Shown: positions 26,148 to 34,482 of the stretch, in pieces
Numbering within the stretch: position 1 is the stretch's first letter
How the letters are laid out: every line of letters begins with the position of its first letter
Translations under genes and position numbers: made by a program
Notes under the pieces: model-generated
Databases searched by the model: none
Seen by the model: the letters and a program-made list of their open reading frames with translations, nothing else
Told to the model about the DNA's origin: nothing
NCBI GenBank assembly: GCA_013695435.1
Contig: JACDAM010000134.1
Coordinates: 1 to 41,187 of the forward strand
Direction: 5' to 3'
Length of the DNA stretch: 41,187 nt
Source: Burkholderiales bacterium
GTDB lineage: Bacteria; Pseudomonadota; Gammaproteobacteria; Burkholderiales; JACMKV01

Positions 26148-26945
26148 CTATTTACATGCGCATTTCTCGAGCGCTTCCGATAGCAGATCGATGGTAGGTA
26201 TGGTGTGTCCCACAGGCGATTTCGGCGCTGCAAAGATGTTTCCTTTGATAATCTTTTCTTCTTCGTCTTTGTTGACAATCGATGCAAGGCCTAGGCTTTG
26301 CAAAATCGTCACAAATATAAGACGAGCCTGATCCTTAGCACGGTCTGCATCTTCTTTACAAAAAAGCCTTTCGAAGTAAAAGGCTGCGTCTCGCAACTTA
26401 GCGAGCTCGGTTGTATAGAAATTGATCAGGTGAATAGTAGAATCGTCAAGAGGTGTCTGTGCCCATCGACCCTCTGGCACTGGCCGCCCGGCCGCCCAAC
26501 CGATTGCGGCGACTTTGTTACCGGCAAGGACCTCGACCTGACCTCGCTCCACACAAAGCTGCAAAGCGGCGCGACTCTCCAATATGCAGCTGGACGCCAG
26601 CAACGTGTAGATGCTGTTCTCTAACCACCAGACCTGCACTTGATTTCCATGCTCCTCATTCCACGCGACATATAGCCCTCCGCGGAGTGTTGTGGGAAGA
26701 CCGCCCGAAGGAAACCAAATCACTGGGGTCTTACCGATAAGCCCTTCGTTCACGTTTAATCCATGAGTGTGGTTTGGCTCTTCGCCAACTATTAGGTAGA
26801 GGCATTTGACAGCGTACTCCGCTGATTCCTGTGCTCTCCTGAATGCTAAATTCCAGTCGCGGTCGTGGAATGCTGCCTCGGAATCTCTCGTAAGTGCTTT
26901 TTGGGCCTGCATAAGGTAAAGCAAGCCCCTATGAATTTTATCCAT
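26148..26945 (-). CDS. HEPN-domain-containing protein of unknown role
   Basis: The N-terminal 65 residues resemble a HEPN domain: helix 1 (RGLLYLMQAQKALTRDS), helix 2/3 with WNLAFRRAQESAEYAVKCLYLIVG, then EEPNHTHGL, matching the conserved (E)xP..TH(D/G)L end of these domains. HEPN proteins are often RNases or nucleotide-transferase partners in toxin-antitoxin and defence loci. The remaining 200 residues (including TLRGGLYVAWNEEHGNQVQVWWLEN and RDAAFYFERLF) I do not recognise; a second helical HEPN-like segment near 185-225 is possible. The gene is visibly AT-richer than its neighbours, which suggests transfer. I prefer ATG 26945 to the GTG just before it. It lies upstream of the hic genes on the same strand. 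Confidence 0.65.
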   Translation of the reverse strand: MDKIHRGLLYLMQAQKALTRDSEAAFHDRDWNLAFRRAQESAEYAVKCLYLIVGEEPNHTHGLNVNEGLIGKTPVIWFPSGGLPTTLRGGLYVAWNEEHGNQVQVWWLENSIYTLLASSCILESRAALQLCVERGQVEVLAGNKVAAIGWAAGRPVPEGRWAQTPLDDSTIHLINFYTTELAKLRDAAFYFERLFCKEDADRAKDQARLIFVTILQSLGLASIVNKDEEEKIIKGNIFAAPKSPVGHTIPTIDLLSEALEKCACK

Positions 26946-26966
26946 CACAATGCTTTTTATTCGAGA

Positions 26967-27002
26967 GTAGCCTGGGTTAGCCGCGAAGCGGCATATCCGG
27001 GA
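26967..27002. repeat. Partial REP-like palindrome
   Basis: GTAGCCTGGGTTAGCCGC-GAA-GCGGCATATCCGGGA has a perfect GCCGC/GCGGC core and imperfect outer arms. It resembles the GTAGCCTGGGTT...AACCCGGG dispersed intergenic repeat type. It marks the upstream edge of the hic/HEPN block. Confidence 0.4.
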
Positions 27003-27040
27003 ATCTGTCGCTTAAAATCAACCGGGGCGACGTGCGCCGC

Positions 27041-27067
27041 AAATAAAGGCGATGCAAAAGCGCATCG
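27041..27067 (-). terminator. Possible terminator after the mtdA operon
   Basis: On the minus strand CGATGC-GCTTTT-GCATCG forms a 6-bp stem followed by CCTTTATTT. The stem is short and the T-run interrupted, so this is tentative. It lies 20 bp past the natural end (27087) of the conserved hypothetical gene downstream of mtdA. Confidence 0.4.
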
Positions 27068-27099
27068 GGCTCGCCCTTTGCCGGGACTACTTCAAATCT

Positions 27100-27504
27100 T
27101 CAATCGCAAGCCGGTGGTAGCGGTGCGCGAACGAAAATGGCACGCGACGGATGACATTCATCGCGTGCCGCATCGGTATCGCCCGGCGCATAGACCAGCA
27201 GAAATGTGGCGCCCTGCTTCGCCGCATCCAGATGGATTTGCACGGCCTCATCGCTCTTGCCGAGCCGCGCCAGAAAGCCTGTATTTTCGTCGAGATTGCG
27301 CTGCGCGCCTTCGGTCACTTGCTCGCACGTGCGCAGCAGACAATCCGCCTGATCGTAGCCGCCGGTCATCAAATCCCGCTGTACCCGCTCGGCATCACCC
27401 GTTTTCATGAATCCAACGACGAGATAGCCGACCGGATAAAAGATACCGAAGTCGGTCGTTTTAGGCTTACCGCGCGGATCGTTCGCTGGCTTTTCATCTT
27501 TCAT
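27100..27504 (-). CDS. Conserved hypothetical protein, C-terminus frameshifted
   Basis: About 134 residues as read. The core (FGIFYPVGYLVVGFMKTGDAERVQRDLMTGGYD, RNLDENTGFLARLGKSDEAV, LDAAKQGATFLLVYAPGD) looks like a compact alpha/beta protein; I know no function. The end as read, ECHPSRAIFVRAPLPPACD, looks unnatural. One base over, starting at about 27160, the sequence reads MNVIRRVPFSFAHRYHRLAI...DLK and stops at 27087, a much more protein-like end. A single extra base near 27160-27166 explains this. GGAGGG lies 7 nt before the ATG at 27504. The gene follows mtdA by about 50 bp and is probably in its operon. Confidence 0.7.
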   Translation of the reverse strand: MKDEKPANDPRGKPKTTDFGIFYPVGYLVVGFMKTGDAERVQRDLMTGGYDQADCLLRTCEQVTEGAQRNLDENTGFLARLGKSDEAVQIHLDAAKQGATFLLVYAPGDTDAARDECHPSRAIFVRAPLPPACD

Positions 27505-27553
27505 CACTCATCCCTCCTGGATATTACAAATCGCTTAAGCGGAAGCGAAAGGA

Positions 27554-28462
27554 TTACCCCTCCGCCGCCATTCGCTTCGCCACCGCGTAAATCTCCTCCG
27601 CATCCAGCACCTGATCGTTGCGCTCGAACAATTGCGCGATGCAGGCGCGATGCAGTTTCAGTTTCAGCGCGCCGAGGCCGATCGCGCCGTAGACGATTTT
27701 GCCGTTGCGCTCCTTGCCTTTATCCATCATGTCGACGCCTTCGAAGCCGAGCGGCGGCGTGGCGTTGGTGTCGGCCATCATTTCGATCGTCTTGTTTTCC
27801 TGCCAGTGTTTCGCTTCGAGCAATTGCACGCCGGCCGCGCCCGCGCCGAATACGACTTGCGCCGGTGCGATGTTGCCGGTACCGGCGCCGAATATCACTT
27901 GTGCGCCTTCGCACGCTTTCGAGCGCGCCTCGCTGTCAGTCGCTTCCACCGCCGTCAGCTTGACGCCGAATCGTTCTTCCATTTGCCGGCACGCCATTTC
28001 AGCGCGCGCTTTTTGGCGCGAGGTGATGACGACATCGGCGCCCTCTTCCGCCAGCAACGCCGCGGCGCGCTGACCGACCGGGCCAGTGCCGGCGAGCACG
28101 ACAGCGCGCTTTCCCTTGAGCGGCGCGGTCTTCGCGAGTAATGCGACGCCGGCGGCGGCAGTCGTGTTGCTGCCATTGCTATCGAACATGATCGAGACGC
28201 GAAAATCCGCGAAGAATTTTTTCTTGACCGCCTTCAACAGCTTTTGCCCATCGTCGAGATTGCCGCCGCCGATAAAAATCGCGGTGAATCTTTTTTCTTT
28301 GGGCGACCGCGTGAATATTGTGCCATCGATCAAGGCTCCGACGTTTTCCGGATTGACGCCGCCGTATGAAACGACGTGATCGGCGCCGCCGTCGTAGCCG
28401 ACCACAATATCGAATACGCTGGCCATGGCATCGGTATCAAACTGGAACAGCAATTTCTTCAT
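27554..28462 (-). CDS. mtdA: NADP-dependent methylene-H4F/H4MPT dehydrogenase MtdA
   Basis: A 302-residue cytosolic enzyme that oxidises methylene-tetrahydrofolate (and, in known MtdA, methylene-tetrahydromethanopterin) to the methenyl form with NADP+. The N-terminus KKLLFQFDTDAMASVFDIVVGYDGGADH and the segments FDSNGSNTTAAAGVALL, VVLAGTGPVGQRAAALLAEEGA and GLGALKLKLHRACIAQLFE match Methylobacterium-type MtdA rather than MtdB. Between about 187 and 214 it carries a near-repeat (AQVIFGAGTGNIAP / AQVVFGAGAAGVQL) that adds 14 residues relative to the MtdA I remember. GAGG precedes the ATG. It is divergent from fchA, which encodes the next enzyme of the same pathway. Confidence 0.9.
   Translation of the reverse strand: MKKLLFQFDTDAMASVFDIVVGYDGGADHVVSYGGVNPENVGALIDGTIFTRSPKEKRFTAIFIGGGNLDDGQKLLKAVKKKFFADFRVSIMFDSNGSNTTAAAGVALLAKTAPLKGKRAVVLAGTGPVGQRAAALLAEEGADVVITSRQKARAEMACRQMEERFGVKLTAVEATDSEARSKACEGAQVIFGAGTGNIAPAQVVFGAGAAGVQLLEAKHWQENKTIEMMADTNATPPLGFEGVDMMDKGKERNGKIVYGAIGLGALKLKLHRACIAQLFERNDQVLDAEEIYAVAKRMAAEG
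27821..27904 (-). repeat. Diverged 42-bp tandem duplication inside mtdA
   Basis: Two adjacent 42-bp units (27863-27904, then 27821-27862, in gene order) both begin GC(A/G)CAAGT followed by a T(A)TTCGGCGC run. They encode AQVIFGAGTGNIAP and AQVVFGAGAAGVQL. The frame is kept. Divergence at several third positions shows that it is not a fresh assembly artefact. Confidence 0.6.
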
Positions 28463-28534
28463 AACGGAGATTTCCTCGGGATGTTGAGAGATGACGGCTC
28501 GCCTCCAGCAGCTAAATAACTAAGCCAACTGCCC

Positions 28535-28540
28535 TATAAT
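28535..28540 (+). promoter_or_regulatory. Possible -10 box upstream of fchA
   Basis: A perfect TATAAT lies 34 bp before the fchA ATG in the 111-bp divergent mtdA/fchA gap. It is followed by a perfect CCCTGCAGGG palindrome at about 28547-28556, possibly in the leader. No good -35 is visible at 16-18 bp, so activation by a regulator is possible. Confidence 0.35.
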
Positions 28541-28573
28541 TAGCGACCCTGCAGGGCTTACAAAAAGGTTGAT

Positions 28574-29200
28574 ATGACGATTAAAGACAGCACTATACAG
28601 AAATTCCTCGACAATTTGGCCAGCGCGGCGCCCACCCCCGGCGGTGGCAGTGCGGCGGCGATCATGGGTGCAACCGGCGCTGCGCTGGTCGCGATGGTTT
28701 GCAATTTGACTATCGGCAAAAAGAACTATGCGGCGGTCGAAAGCGACATGCGGCGCATCCTCGGTGAAGCCGAAACGCTGCGGCAAAAACTCACGGGCAT
28801 GATCGAAGCCGATGTCGGTGCGTTCGATCAAGTCATGGCCGGCTACGGCATGCCGAAAGATAACGATGCGCAGAAAACCGCGCGCAGTGAGGCGATTCAG
28901 GCAGCGCTGAAAAATGCCGCGACGGTTTGTCTTGCCTGCGCGCAAACCTGTGCCGATGTTGTTGCCTTGACGCGCGAAACGGCCGAGAAAGGTAATCTGA
29001 ATGTGGTCAGCGACGCTGGCGTTGCCGTGCTCGCCGCGCATGCGGGCTTGAAAAGCGCCGCGCTGAACGTTTATATCAACGCCAATAGCGTCAAGGACAA
29101 GGCGTTCGCCGACTCCAAGCTCGCCGAACTCGAAGCGATACTGAAGAAAAGCGGCGCGGAATCAGATCAGGTTTACGAACTGGTCAAAGGCAAGCTGTAG
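28574..29200 (+). CDS. fchA: Methenyl-tetrahydrofolate cyclohydrolase FchA
   Basis: A 208-residue member of the formiminotransferase-cyclodeaminase/FchA family, which hydrolyses methenyl-H4F to formyl-H4F. The diagnostic N-terminus FLDNLASAAPTPGGGSAAAIMGATGAALVAMVCNLTIGKK is followed by EADVGAFDQVMAGYGMPK and ETAEKGNLNVVSDAGVAVLAAHAGLKSAALNVYINA, very close in pattern to FchA of methylotrophs. AAAGG precedes the ATG. With MtdA on the other strand it provides the two-step methylene-H4F to formyl-H4F conversion that methylotrophs use in place of FolD. Confidence 0.9.
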   Translation: MTIKDSTIQKFLDNLASAAPTPGGGSAAAIMGATGAALVAMVCNLTIGKKNYAAVESDMRRILGEAETLRQKLTGMIEADVGAFDQVMAGYGMPKDNDAQKTARSEAIQAALKNAATVCLACAQTCADVVALTRETAEKGNLNVVSDAGVAVLAAHAGLKSAALNVYINANSVKDKAFADSKLAELEAILKKSGAESDQVYELVKGKL

Positions 29201-29273
29201 CAGCAGCAACCAGGATTGACTGCGCGCGCCATCCTCCGCACCATCGATCGGCGCGCGCTCAGCGTTAAGTGTC

Positions 29274-29693
29274 TTGATCCACATCAACGATCGAATCGCG
29301 CTGAATGAATCCGAACTCACGTTCGACTTCGTGCGCGCGTCCGGCCCCGGCGGGCAGAACGTAAACAAGGTAGAAAGCGCGGTGCAACTGCGTTTCGATG
29401 CTGCGCATTCGCCCTCTCTGACGGATGCGGTTCGCGCGCGCCTCGGCAAACTCGCCGGCCGCAGGATGACTAGCGCCGGCATGCTCATCATCGATGCCCG
29501 TCAGTATCGCGATCAGCCGCGCAACCGTGAGGCAGCGGTTAGCAGACTGGTCGAACTGATACGCAAAGCCGCTGAAATACCGAAGCCGCGACGGGCAACG
29601 AGGCCGACGCTGGCATCGAAGAAACGCCGGCTCAAGGCCAAGCACGAGCGCGGGGAAGTCAAGCGACAACGTGGCTCGATCGTTGACGATTAA
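29274..29693 (+). CDS. arfB: Ribosome-rescue peptidyl-tRNA hydrolase ArfB (YaeJ)
   Basis: A 139-residue release-factor-like protein with the GGQ motif at 26-28 (RASGPGGQNVNKVESAVQLRF), which hydrolyses peptidyl-tRNA on stalled ribosomes. The basic C-terminal tail (RPTLASKKRRLKAKHERGEVKRQRG) enters the empty mRNA channel. It lacks the stop-codon recognition domains of RF1/RF2. The start is a TTG at 29274; no in-frame ATG gives a natural length, and the resulting N-terminus IHINDRIALNESEL matches the family. It lies 73 bp after fchA. Confidence 0.9.
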   Translation: MIHINDRIALNESELTFDFVRASGPGGQNVNKVESAVQLRFDAAHSPSLTDAVRARLGKLAGRRMTSAGMLIIDARQYRDQPRNREAAVSRLVELIRKAAEIPKPRRATRPTLASKKRRLKAKHERGEVKRQRGSIVDD

Positions 29694-29920
29694 ACGCTCC
29701 GCGCGGCGCGCGATCTTCGCCGGGGAACAGTTCGCGCTGACTCGGCTGCCGCCGTTTTCGTCTGTCTCGGTTTCATCCACGTCTACCGCTCGGGATTGTT
29801 TGGGACGGCTGCGTTACAGGAAGTAGCGATCCCGGAACGAGTTAATATCGCGACCGTCTCCGAGTGGAAAAGACAATGCCGCCAGACACCGCGTCGCGCA
29901 ATATCTGGCGGACCAGGCTC

Positions 29921-31099
29921 TTACTGCAAATCGAAGTTCTGGCTTACGTCGGCACTTGTGATGTCGGTGTTTGCCGTCCGCGTGCCGCGTCCCGTCGCTG
30001 AAGCCTCGATTGCATACTTGCCAGCTACCGCTGATTGGGCCGACAGCGTAATCGGCAGCACGCCGGAGCCGTATCCGCCCAGAACCGGCGCGGCCACCGG
30101 AAGCGTGAACGAATAGGCGCCGGTTGCGAGATCAGCGTTCTGCGAAGCTATCGTGACCGTCGGGCCGGACGGGAAGTCTTGCAATGCCCGCACAGCGCCT
30201 TCGGTATCGACCGGCAGCACGGTTCCGCTGACCGTGTGGGTTCCAGAAGCAGGCAACATGATCGGGCTCGTGCTGACGGTGGTATTTGCCTTCGCCACAA
30301 CGGGAACGTCGCTGATCACGGCACTCGCATGATCCTGCGCGGTAACGACAACTTCATAATTCCCCGCAGTCGAACTCCGAACGATTGGAGAGAGCGTAAA
30401 CGAACCAGTTTGCGGGTCCGGCACCGTGCCCTTTACAACCACGCCATCCAGCTGCGCAGTAACCATAGGCGAACTGGCGGCAAGCGCCGGATCGAGAACA
30501 CCGGTAATGCCTCCGCTTACGATCAGCGGAATCACACGCACCACCGGCTTTAGCGAATAGCTGCCATTGCCGCGCGCAACAATTGATTTGCAGGCATCGA
30601 AGTCGAGCACGATATCCACCAGAGTGTTTTCAGCCACGTCGAACTGGCTTTTGAGCTTGATGCCGCTTTGTACCGCGCTTGGCGTGACGAGTGGCGTTTC
30701 GGTGCCGCCCGCTGGAATGACAGAGTTGGCAACGGGCCGGGCTGAAGTATTGGGTTCCAGTACCAGGCGCAGTTGGGTGTAGTGCCCGGCGTCCAGCGGC
30801 GCCTGGCCCAAGTCCTCGAGCGCACCATTGCTGAGGTTGAGCAGATTAATTTTGCGCGCGGGATTCAGGATGATATCAGTCCAGCCGCTATCGTTCTCGT
30901 TAGCGTCGGAGCTTCGATGCGCTCGCACTTTAGCCACCGTTACGTTGACCGCGTTAAAACCGCATGCCGGAGCGTCAGTCAGCAAGACATGCAGTGTGCC
31001 CTGTGGACGGACTGTGGGTGAACCGCCGTCACCGCCGCCGCTGCAAGCGGAAAGCAGGGCAGTTATGAGTCCAAAAAGTTTGCTTGAAGGTTTTAACAT
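29921..31099 (-). CDS. DUF4382-domain lipoprotein
   Basis: A 392-residue exported lipoprotein with lipobox LLSAC (Cys19) followed by a Gly-rich linker. Residues of about 33-190 form a DUF4382 domain (GTLHVLLTDAPACGFNAVNVTVAKVRAH ... LNLSNGALEDLGQAPLDAGHYTQLRLVL). The rest is beta-rich with a carboxypeptidase-regulatory-like, immunoglobulin-like character (ITGVLDPALAAS, TVSGTVLPVDTEGAVRALQDF). The role of these surface or periplasmic proteins is unknown. AGAGG precedes the ATG. Confidence 0.85.
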   Translation of the reverse strand: MLKPSSKLFGLITALLSACSGGGDGGSPTVRPQGTLHVLLTDAPACGFNAVNVTVAKVRAHRSSDANENDSGWTDIILNPARKINLLNLSNGALEDLGQAPLDAGHYTQLRLVLEPNTSARPVANSVIPAGGTETPLVTPSAVQSGIKLKSQFDVAENTLVDIVLDFDACKSIVARGNGSYSLKPVVRVIPLIVSGGITGVLDPALAASSPMVTAQLDGVVVKGTVPDPQTGSFTLSPIVRSSTAGNYEVVVTAQDHASAVISDVPVVAKANTTVSTSPIMLPASGTHTVSGTVLPVDTEGAVRALQDFPSGPTVTIASQNADLATGAYSFTLPVAAPVLGGYGSGVLPITLSAQSAVAGKYAIEASATGRGTRTANTDITSADVSQNFDLQ

Positions 31100-31536
31100 G
31101 TCGCCGCCTCTTCTAAAATTCAGGAATTGGAATGCAATAAAAGGAAATGTTCGAACTGAAAGCTGTAATGCAACAGCTTAGTAGAACGCCACGTTCGCAC
31201 GTCACTTTAACGCGAGTGCGGTCGCCACCATACGCGAGTATTTGCGATTACGCAATAATAATAATTCCTGTCAGATAGATACGCGTCTATCCTCATGTTT
31301 AGTAGCAAGCTAGGGGAGATTAAGCTGTGGCTGGATGACGAATCAAACCACCCGGAAACCCCAAGGAGTTGGGATTAGCGAACGACGGGCGGGATGGGTT
31401 GCCGCCAGCGGATAGAAGTTTCACCCTCGCCGTCAATAGTGGCGAGTCGGCCGACGAACAGCTTGGTCAGCAGAGAGGGATGTTCTTTGTAGCAACGCAA
31501 ACTAAAGATTGATCCGGGCTGCCCCCCGATCCAAGA
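31100..31536. other. Intergenic region, 437 bp, no gene seen
   Basis: Moderately AT-rich from 31190 to 31330. It contains a small inverted repeat GATAGA-TACGCG-TCTATC (31274-31291) that could be an operator for the lipoprotein gene, although it is 175 bp upstream of its start. No coding frame with a start signal, tRNA or terminator was recognised. The GC-richer part (31340-31530) is downstream of the phosphoesterase gene. Confidence 0.3.
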
Positions 31537-32328
31537 TTAAAAAACCTGCGACGGATAAACGCCAATGCTTGCAGTGTGAGTGACCAAGCCGGTCCCCTCA
31601 TCCCAGAAATGCAATTGAAATCCCGGAGGCTCCAGCGTGAATGCGGCGGGCCCATCCGGCCGCAGATCCAGTTTGATCTGGTGCGCCGTGCCCGGACAAA
31701 TCGACGCTATGGTTCCCTTGTAGCGCACCTGAATCGAGCGGTGCACATGACCGCACAGCACACGTTCAATCTGCGGATGACGCGCGATGATGGCGCCGAA
31801 CACGTCCGGATTGGCGAGGCTCATCCGATCCATGTGGCGAATGCCGGTCGGAAAAGGCGGATGGTGCATGAACACGACGGTGGGCTTGTCCGGCATTTCC
31901 CGCAGGCGGGCGTCCAGCCAGCCTAGCCGCTCCTCGCACAGCTCGCCGCCGGGCGCGCCCGCAATCACGGTATCGAGCGCAATCAGGCGCAACGGAAAAT
32001 CGTCGATCGCGTATTGCAGGAATTCACCGGCGCGCGGCAGATAAGTGTGATCGCGAAACGCGGATCGCAAAGCGCCGCGTTCGTCATGATTGCCGGGAAT
32101 CACAAACAAAGGCAGCGTGATCGGCGCCAGCAATTCGCGCACGTACGCGTATTCCCCGGCGCGGCCGGTTTCGGCAAGATCACCGGTGGCGAGTACGATA
32201 TCGGGCAGCGGCTCGCAACGCAGCAACTGCGCAACCGCGCGTTCGAGGCATATCGCAGTATCGACGCTGCGCTCGACGAGCTTGCCCGGCGCGTTAATGT
32301 GAAAATCTGTGATTTGAGCGATCAGCAT
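31537..32328 (-). CDS. CpdA-like calcineurin-type metallophosphoesterase
   Basis: A 263-residue cytosolic phosphoesterase with the dinuclear metal motifs D-x-H (Asp8, His10 in ITDFH), GD (49-50, LATGDLAETG), GNHDE (79-83), then FMHHPPFPTG and GHVHRS. The pattern resembles the 3',5'-cAMP phosphodiesterase CpdA and GpdQ group; the real substrate may be cyclic nucleotides or phosphodiesters. GGAGAGA precedes the ATG at 32328; the open frame begins six codons earlier. There is no signal peptide. Confidence 0.88.
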   Translation of the reverse strand: MLIAQITDFHINAPGKLVERSVDTAICLERAVAQLLRCEPLPDIVLATGDLAETGRAGEYAYVRELLAPITLPLFVIPGNHDERGALRSAFRDHTYLPRAGEFLQYAIDDFPLRLIALDTVIAGAPGGELCEERLGWLDARLREMPDKPTVVFMHHPPFPTGIRHMDRMSLANPDVFGAIIARHPQIERVLCGHVHRSIQVRYKGTIASICPGTAHQIKLDLRPDGPAAFTLEPPGFQLHFWDEGTGLVTHTASIGVYPSQVF

Positions 32329-32368
32329 GGCGTCTCTCCGCCGCATCTCTTACGCGCACATTCTACTC

Positions 32369-32591
32369 AGGGCCTGTTCACACATAAACATGCCCCGCGC
32401 TTGCTCTCGCGGGATGCGATGCGAGGCGGACGGCGCGCCGCAGGGCCATTCCCTGCAAGCGCCGGCCAACGGGGCAGCGCGCCCGCCAGACCAAAGCCCT
32501 TACGGGTTGCCCCCAAACCGGGCGCTCGCTTCGTCGCGATCATCCCGGTTTGGGGGCAACGCGGGACATGATTTATGTGTAAACAGGCCCT
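32369..32591. mobile_element. MITE-like element, 223 bp, with 20-bp terminal inverted repeats
   Basis: The ends AGGGCCTGTTCACACATAAA (32369-32388) and TTTATGTGTAAACAGGCCCT (32572-32591) are inverted repeats with one mismatch. Similarity continues inward (CATGCCCCGCG against CGCGGGACATG) for about 31 bp with one gap. Inside is a second, perfect 16-bp inverted repeat, TTGCCCCCAAACCGGG (32507-32522) and CCCGGTTTGGGGGCAA (32544-32559), with a 21-nt loop. No transposase is encoded. The GGGCCTGTT terminus recalls IS5-like ends, but I cannot assign a family. No clear target duplication (CTC against AAT at the flanks). Confidence 0.75.
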
Positions 32592-32748
32592 AATGCGCGC
32601 GGATACTTTTATGCATCGCCCTCTCACTCGGAAGCAAGTTCGCGCGAGCCGGGCGGGGGTCACGTAAATATCGCTCGCGGGTTGCACGAGCCCGTCTGCC
32701 CCACCGGCGGCATGGGAAAACTGCTGCCAATTACCGAGGAGCGCGACC

Positions 32749-34371
32749 ATGCAAGGCTTGATGATGGAGTTACCGCTGTCGATTTCGTCGCTGATCCAGC
32801 ACGCCGCGCGTTACCACAGCGACACGGAAATCGTATCGCGCACGGTCGAAGGCGGCATCTCGCGCTACACTTGGTGCGACGCCGAGCGGCGCGCCCGGCA
32901 ACTCGCGCAGGCACTGCTCGAGCGCGGCGTGCAGTCCGGCGAGCGCATCGCGACGCTGGCGTGGAATGGATTCCGGCACCTCGAGTTGTACTACGCAGTC
33001 TCGGGCATCGGTTCTATCTGCCATACCGTAAACCCGAGATTGTTTGCCGACCAGATCAATTACATCCTGAATCACGCCGAAGACACCCACGTTTTTTTCG
33101 ACCTGACTTTTCTGCCGCTGCTCGAAAAACTCGCACCGTCGTGCCCCGGTGTTCGCGCCTGGATCGTTATGACAGACGACGCCCACATGCCGGTTTCCAG
33201 TCTGCCGCATCTGCTTTGTTATGAAGACTTGATCGCCAGGCAATCCGGGGATTTCACATGGCCGCAATTCGATGAAAAAACCGCTTCGGCGCTGTGCTAC
33301 ACGTCCGGCACGACGGGCAATCCGAAAGGCGTGCTGTACAGCCACCGCTCGACCGTGCTCCACGCCTATGCGCTGGCCTTGCAAGACACGTCCGATCTTT
33401 CCGCCCGCGCGGTCGTGCTGCCGGTGGTGCCGATGTTTCACGTCAGCGCCTGGGGGATTCCGTATGCCGCGGCGCTGGTCGGCGCCAAACTCGTGCTCCC
33501 GGGCGCTGCGTACGACGGCGCCAGTCTGTACGAACTCCTCGAAAGCGAGCGAGTGACGGCAACCGCGGGCGTGCCGACAGTGTGGCTGAACCTGTTGCAG
33601 TACATGCGGCAGAATGGCCTCCGGTTTCGCACGCTGCAAACCGTGCTGATCGGCGGCGCCGCCGCGCCGCGCGCGCTGATCGAGGCGTTTCAGGAGGAAT
33701 TCGGCGTCAGCGTACGGCACGCCTGGGGCATGACGGAAACCAGCCCGCTCGGCGTTGCCAATACCTTCAAGAGCAAACATCTTGCGCGATCGAAAGACGA
33801 GCGTGATGAATTGCAAGTCAAGCAGGGCCGCGCGATTTGCGGCGTCGAAATGAAAATCATCGACGGCGAAGGCAGACAACTGCCGAACGACGGCAACGCG
33901 TTCGGCGATCTCATGGTCCGAGGCCCGTGGATCGCCGAACGATACTTCGGCGATGCCGAATCGGCGCTGGTCGACGGCTGGTTTCCCACCGGCGATGTCG
34001 CCACCATCGATGCCGATGGGTATCTGAACATCACCGACCGCTCGAAAGACGTGATCAAATCGGGTGGCGAATGGATCAGCTCGATCGCGCTCGAAAACAC
34101 CGCGGTCGCGCATCCGGCGGTCGCCGAGGCCGCAGTGATCGGCATTCGTCATACCAAGTGGGACGAGCGGCCGCTGCTCATCGTCGTCAAAAAGCCCGAT
34201 GCCGAATTGACGCGCGAAGAAATACTGAAATTCTTCGAGGGCAAGGTGGCGAAGTGGATGATTCCGGACGACGCCGTGTTCGTCGACAGCCTGCCGCACA
34301 CAGCGACCGGCAAACTGCTGAAGACGAAGCTGCGCGAGGAATTCAGGGATTATGCACTGCCGGCCGCGTGA
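32749..34371 (+). CDS. Acyl-CoA synthetase (AMP-forming), medium/long-chain or DmdB-like
   Basis: A 540-residue adenylate-forming ligase that activates a carboxylic acid to its CoA thioester with ATP. The P-loop is [11 protein letters not shown] (184-194). Later motifs are [40 protein letters not shown] and the C-terminal catalytic lysine region [16 protein letters not shown]. The N-terminus [23 protein letters not shown] resembles the AlkK and 3-methylmercaptopropionyl-CoA ligase (DmdB) subgroup; the natural acid cannot be told from sequence. GAGGAG stands 8 nt before the ATG. The promoter region carries the 223-bp MITE-like element about 160 bp upstream. Confidence 0.88.
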   Translation: MQGLMMELPLSISSLIQHAARYHSDTEIVSRTVEGGISRYTWCDAERRARQLAQALLERGVQSGERIATLAWNGFRHLELYYAVSGIGSICHTVNPRLFADQINYILNHAEDTHVFFDLTFLPLLEKLAPSCPGVRAWIVMTDDAHMPVSSLPHLLCYEDLIARQSGDFTWPQFDEKTASALCYTSGTTGNPKGVLYSHRSTVLHAYALALQDTSDLSARAVVLPVVPMFHVSAWGIPYAAALVGAKLVLPGAAYDGASLYELLESERVTATAGVPTVWLNLLQYMRQNGLRFRTLQTVLIGGAAAPRALIEAFQEEFGVSVRHAWGMTETSPLGVANTFKSKHLARSKDERDELQVKQGRAICGVEMKIIDGEGRQLPNDGNAFGDLMVRGPWIAERYFGDAESALVDGWFPTGDVATIDADGYLNITDRSKDVIKSGGEWISSIALENTAVAHPAVAEAAVIGIRHTKWDERPLLIVVKKPDAELTREEILKFFEGKVAKWMIPDDAVFVDSLPHTATGKLLKTKLREEFRDYALPAA

Positions 34372-34482
34372 TCGCACGCGGATGGGCACATCCGCCATTC
34401 CCTGCCGTTCGTGGCAATGCCTGTTATCGCATTTGCCGCCGATTTATCGTGCGCGGTTCGGGTGAAGGACCAGGCGCCGATC

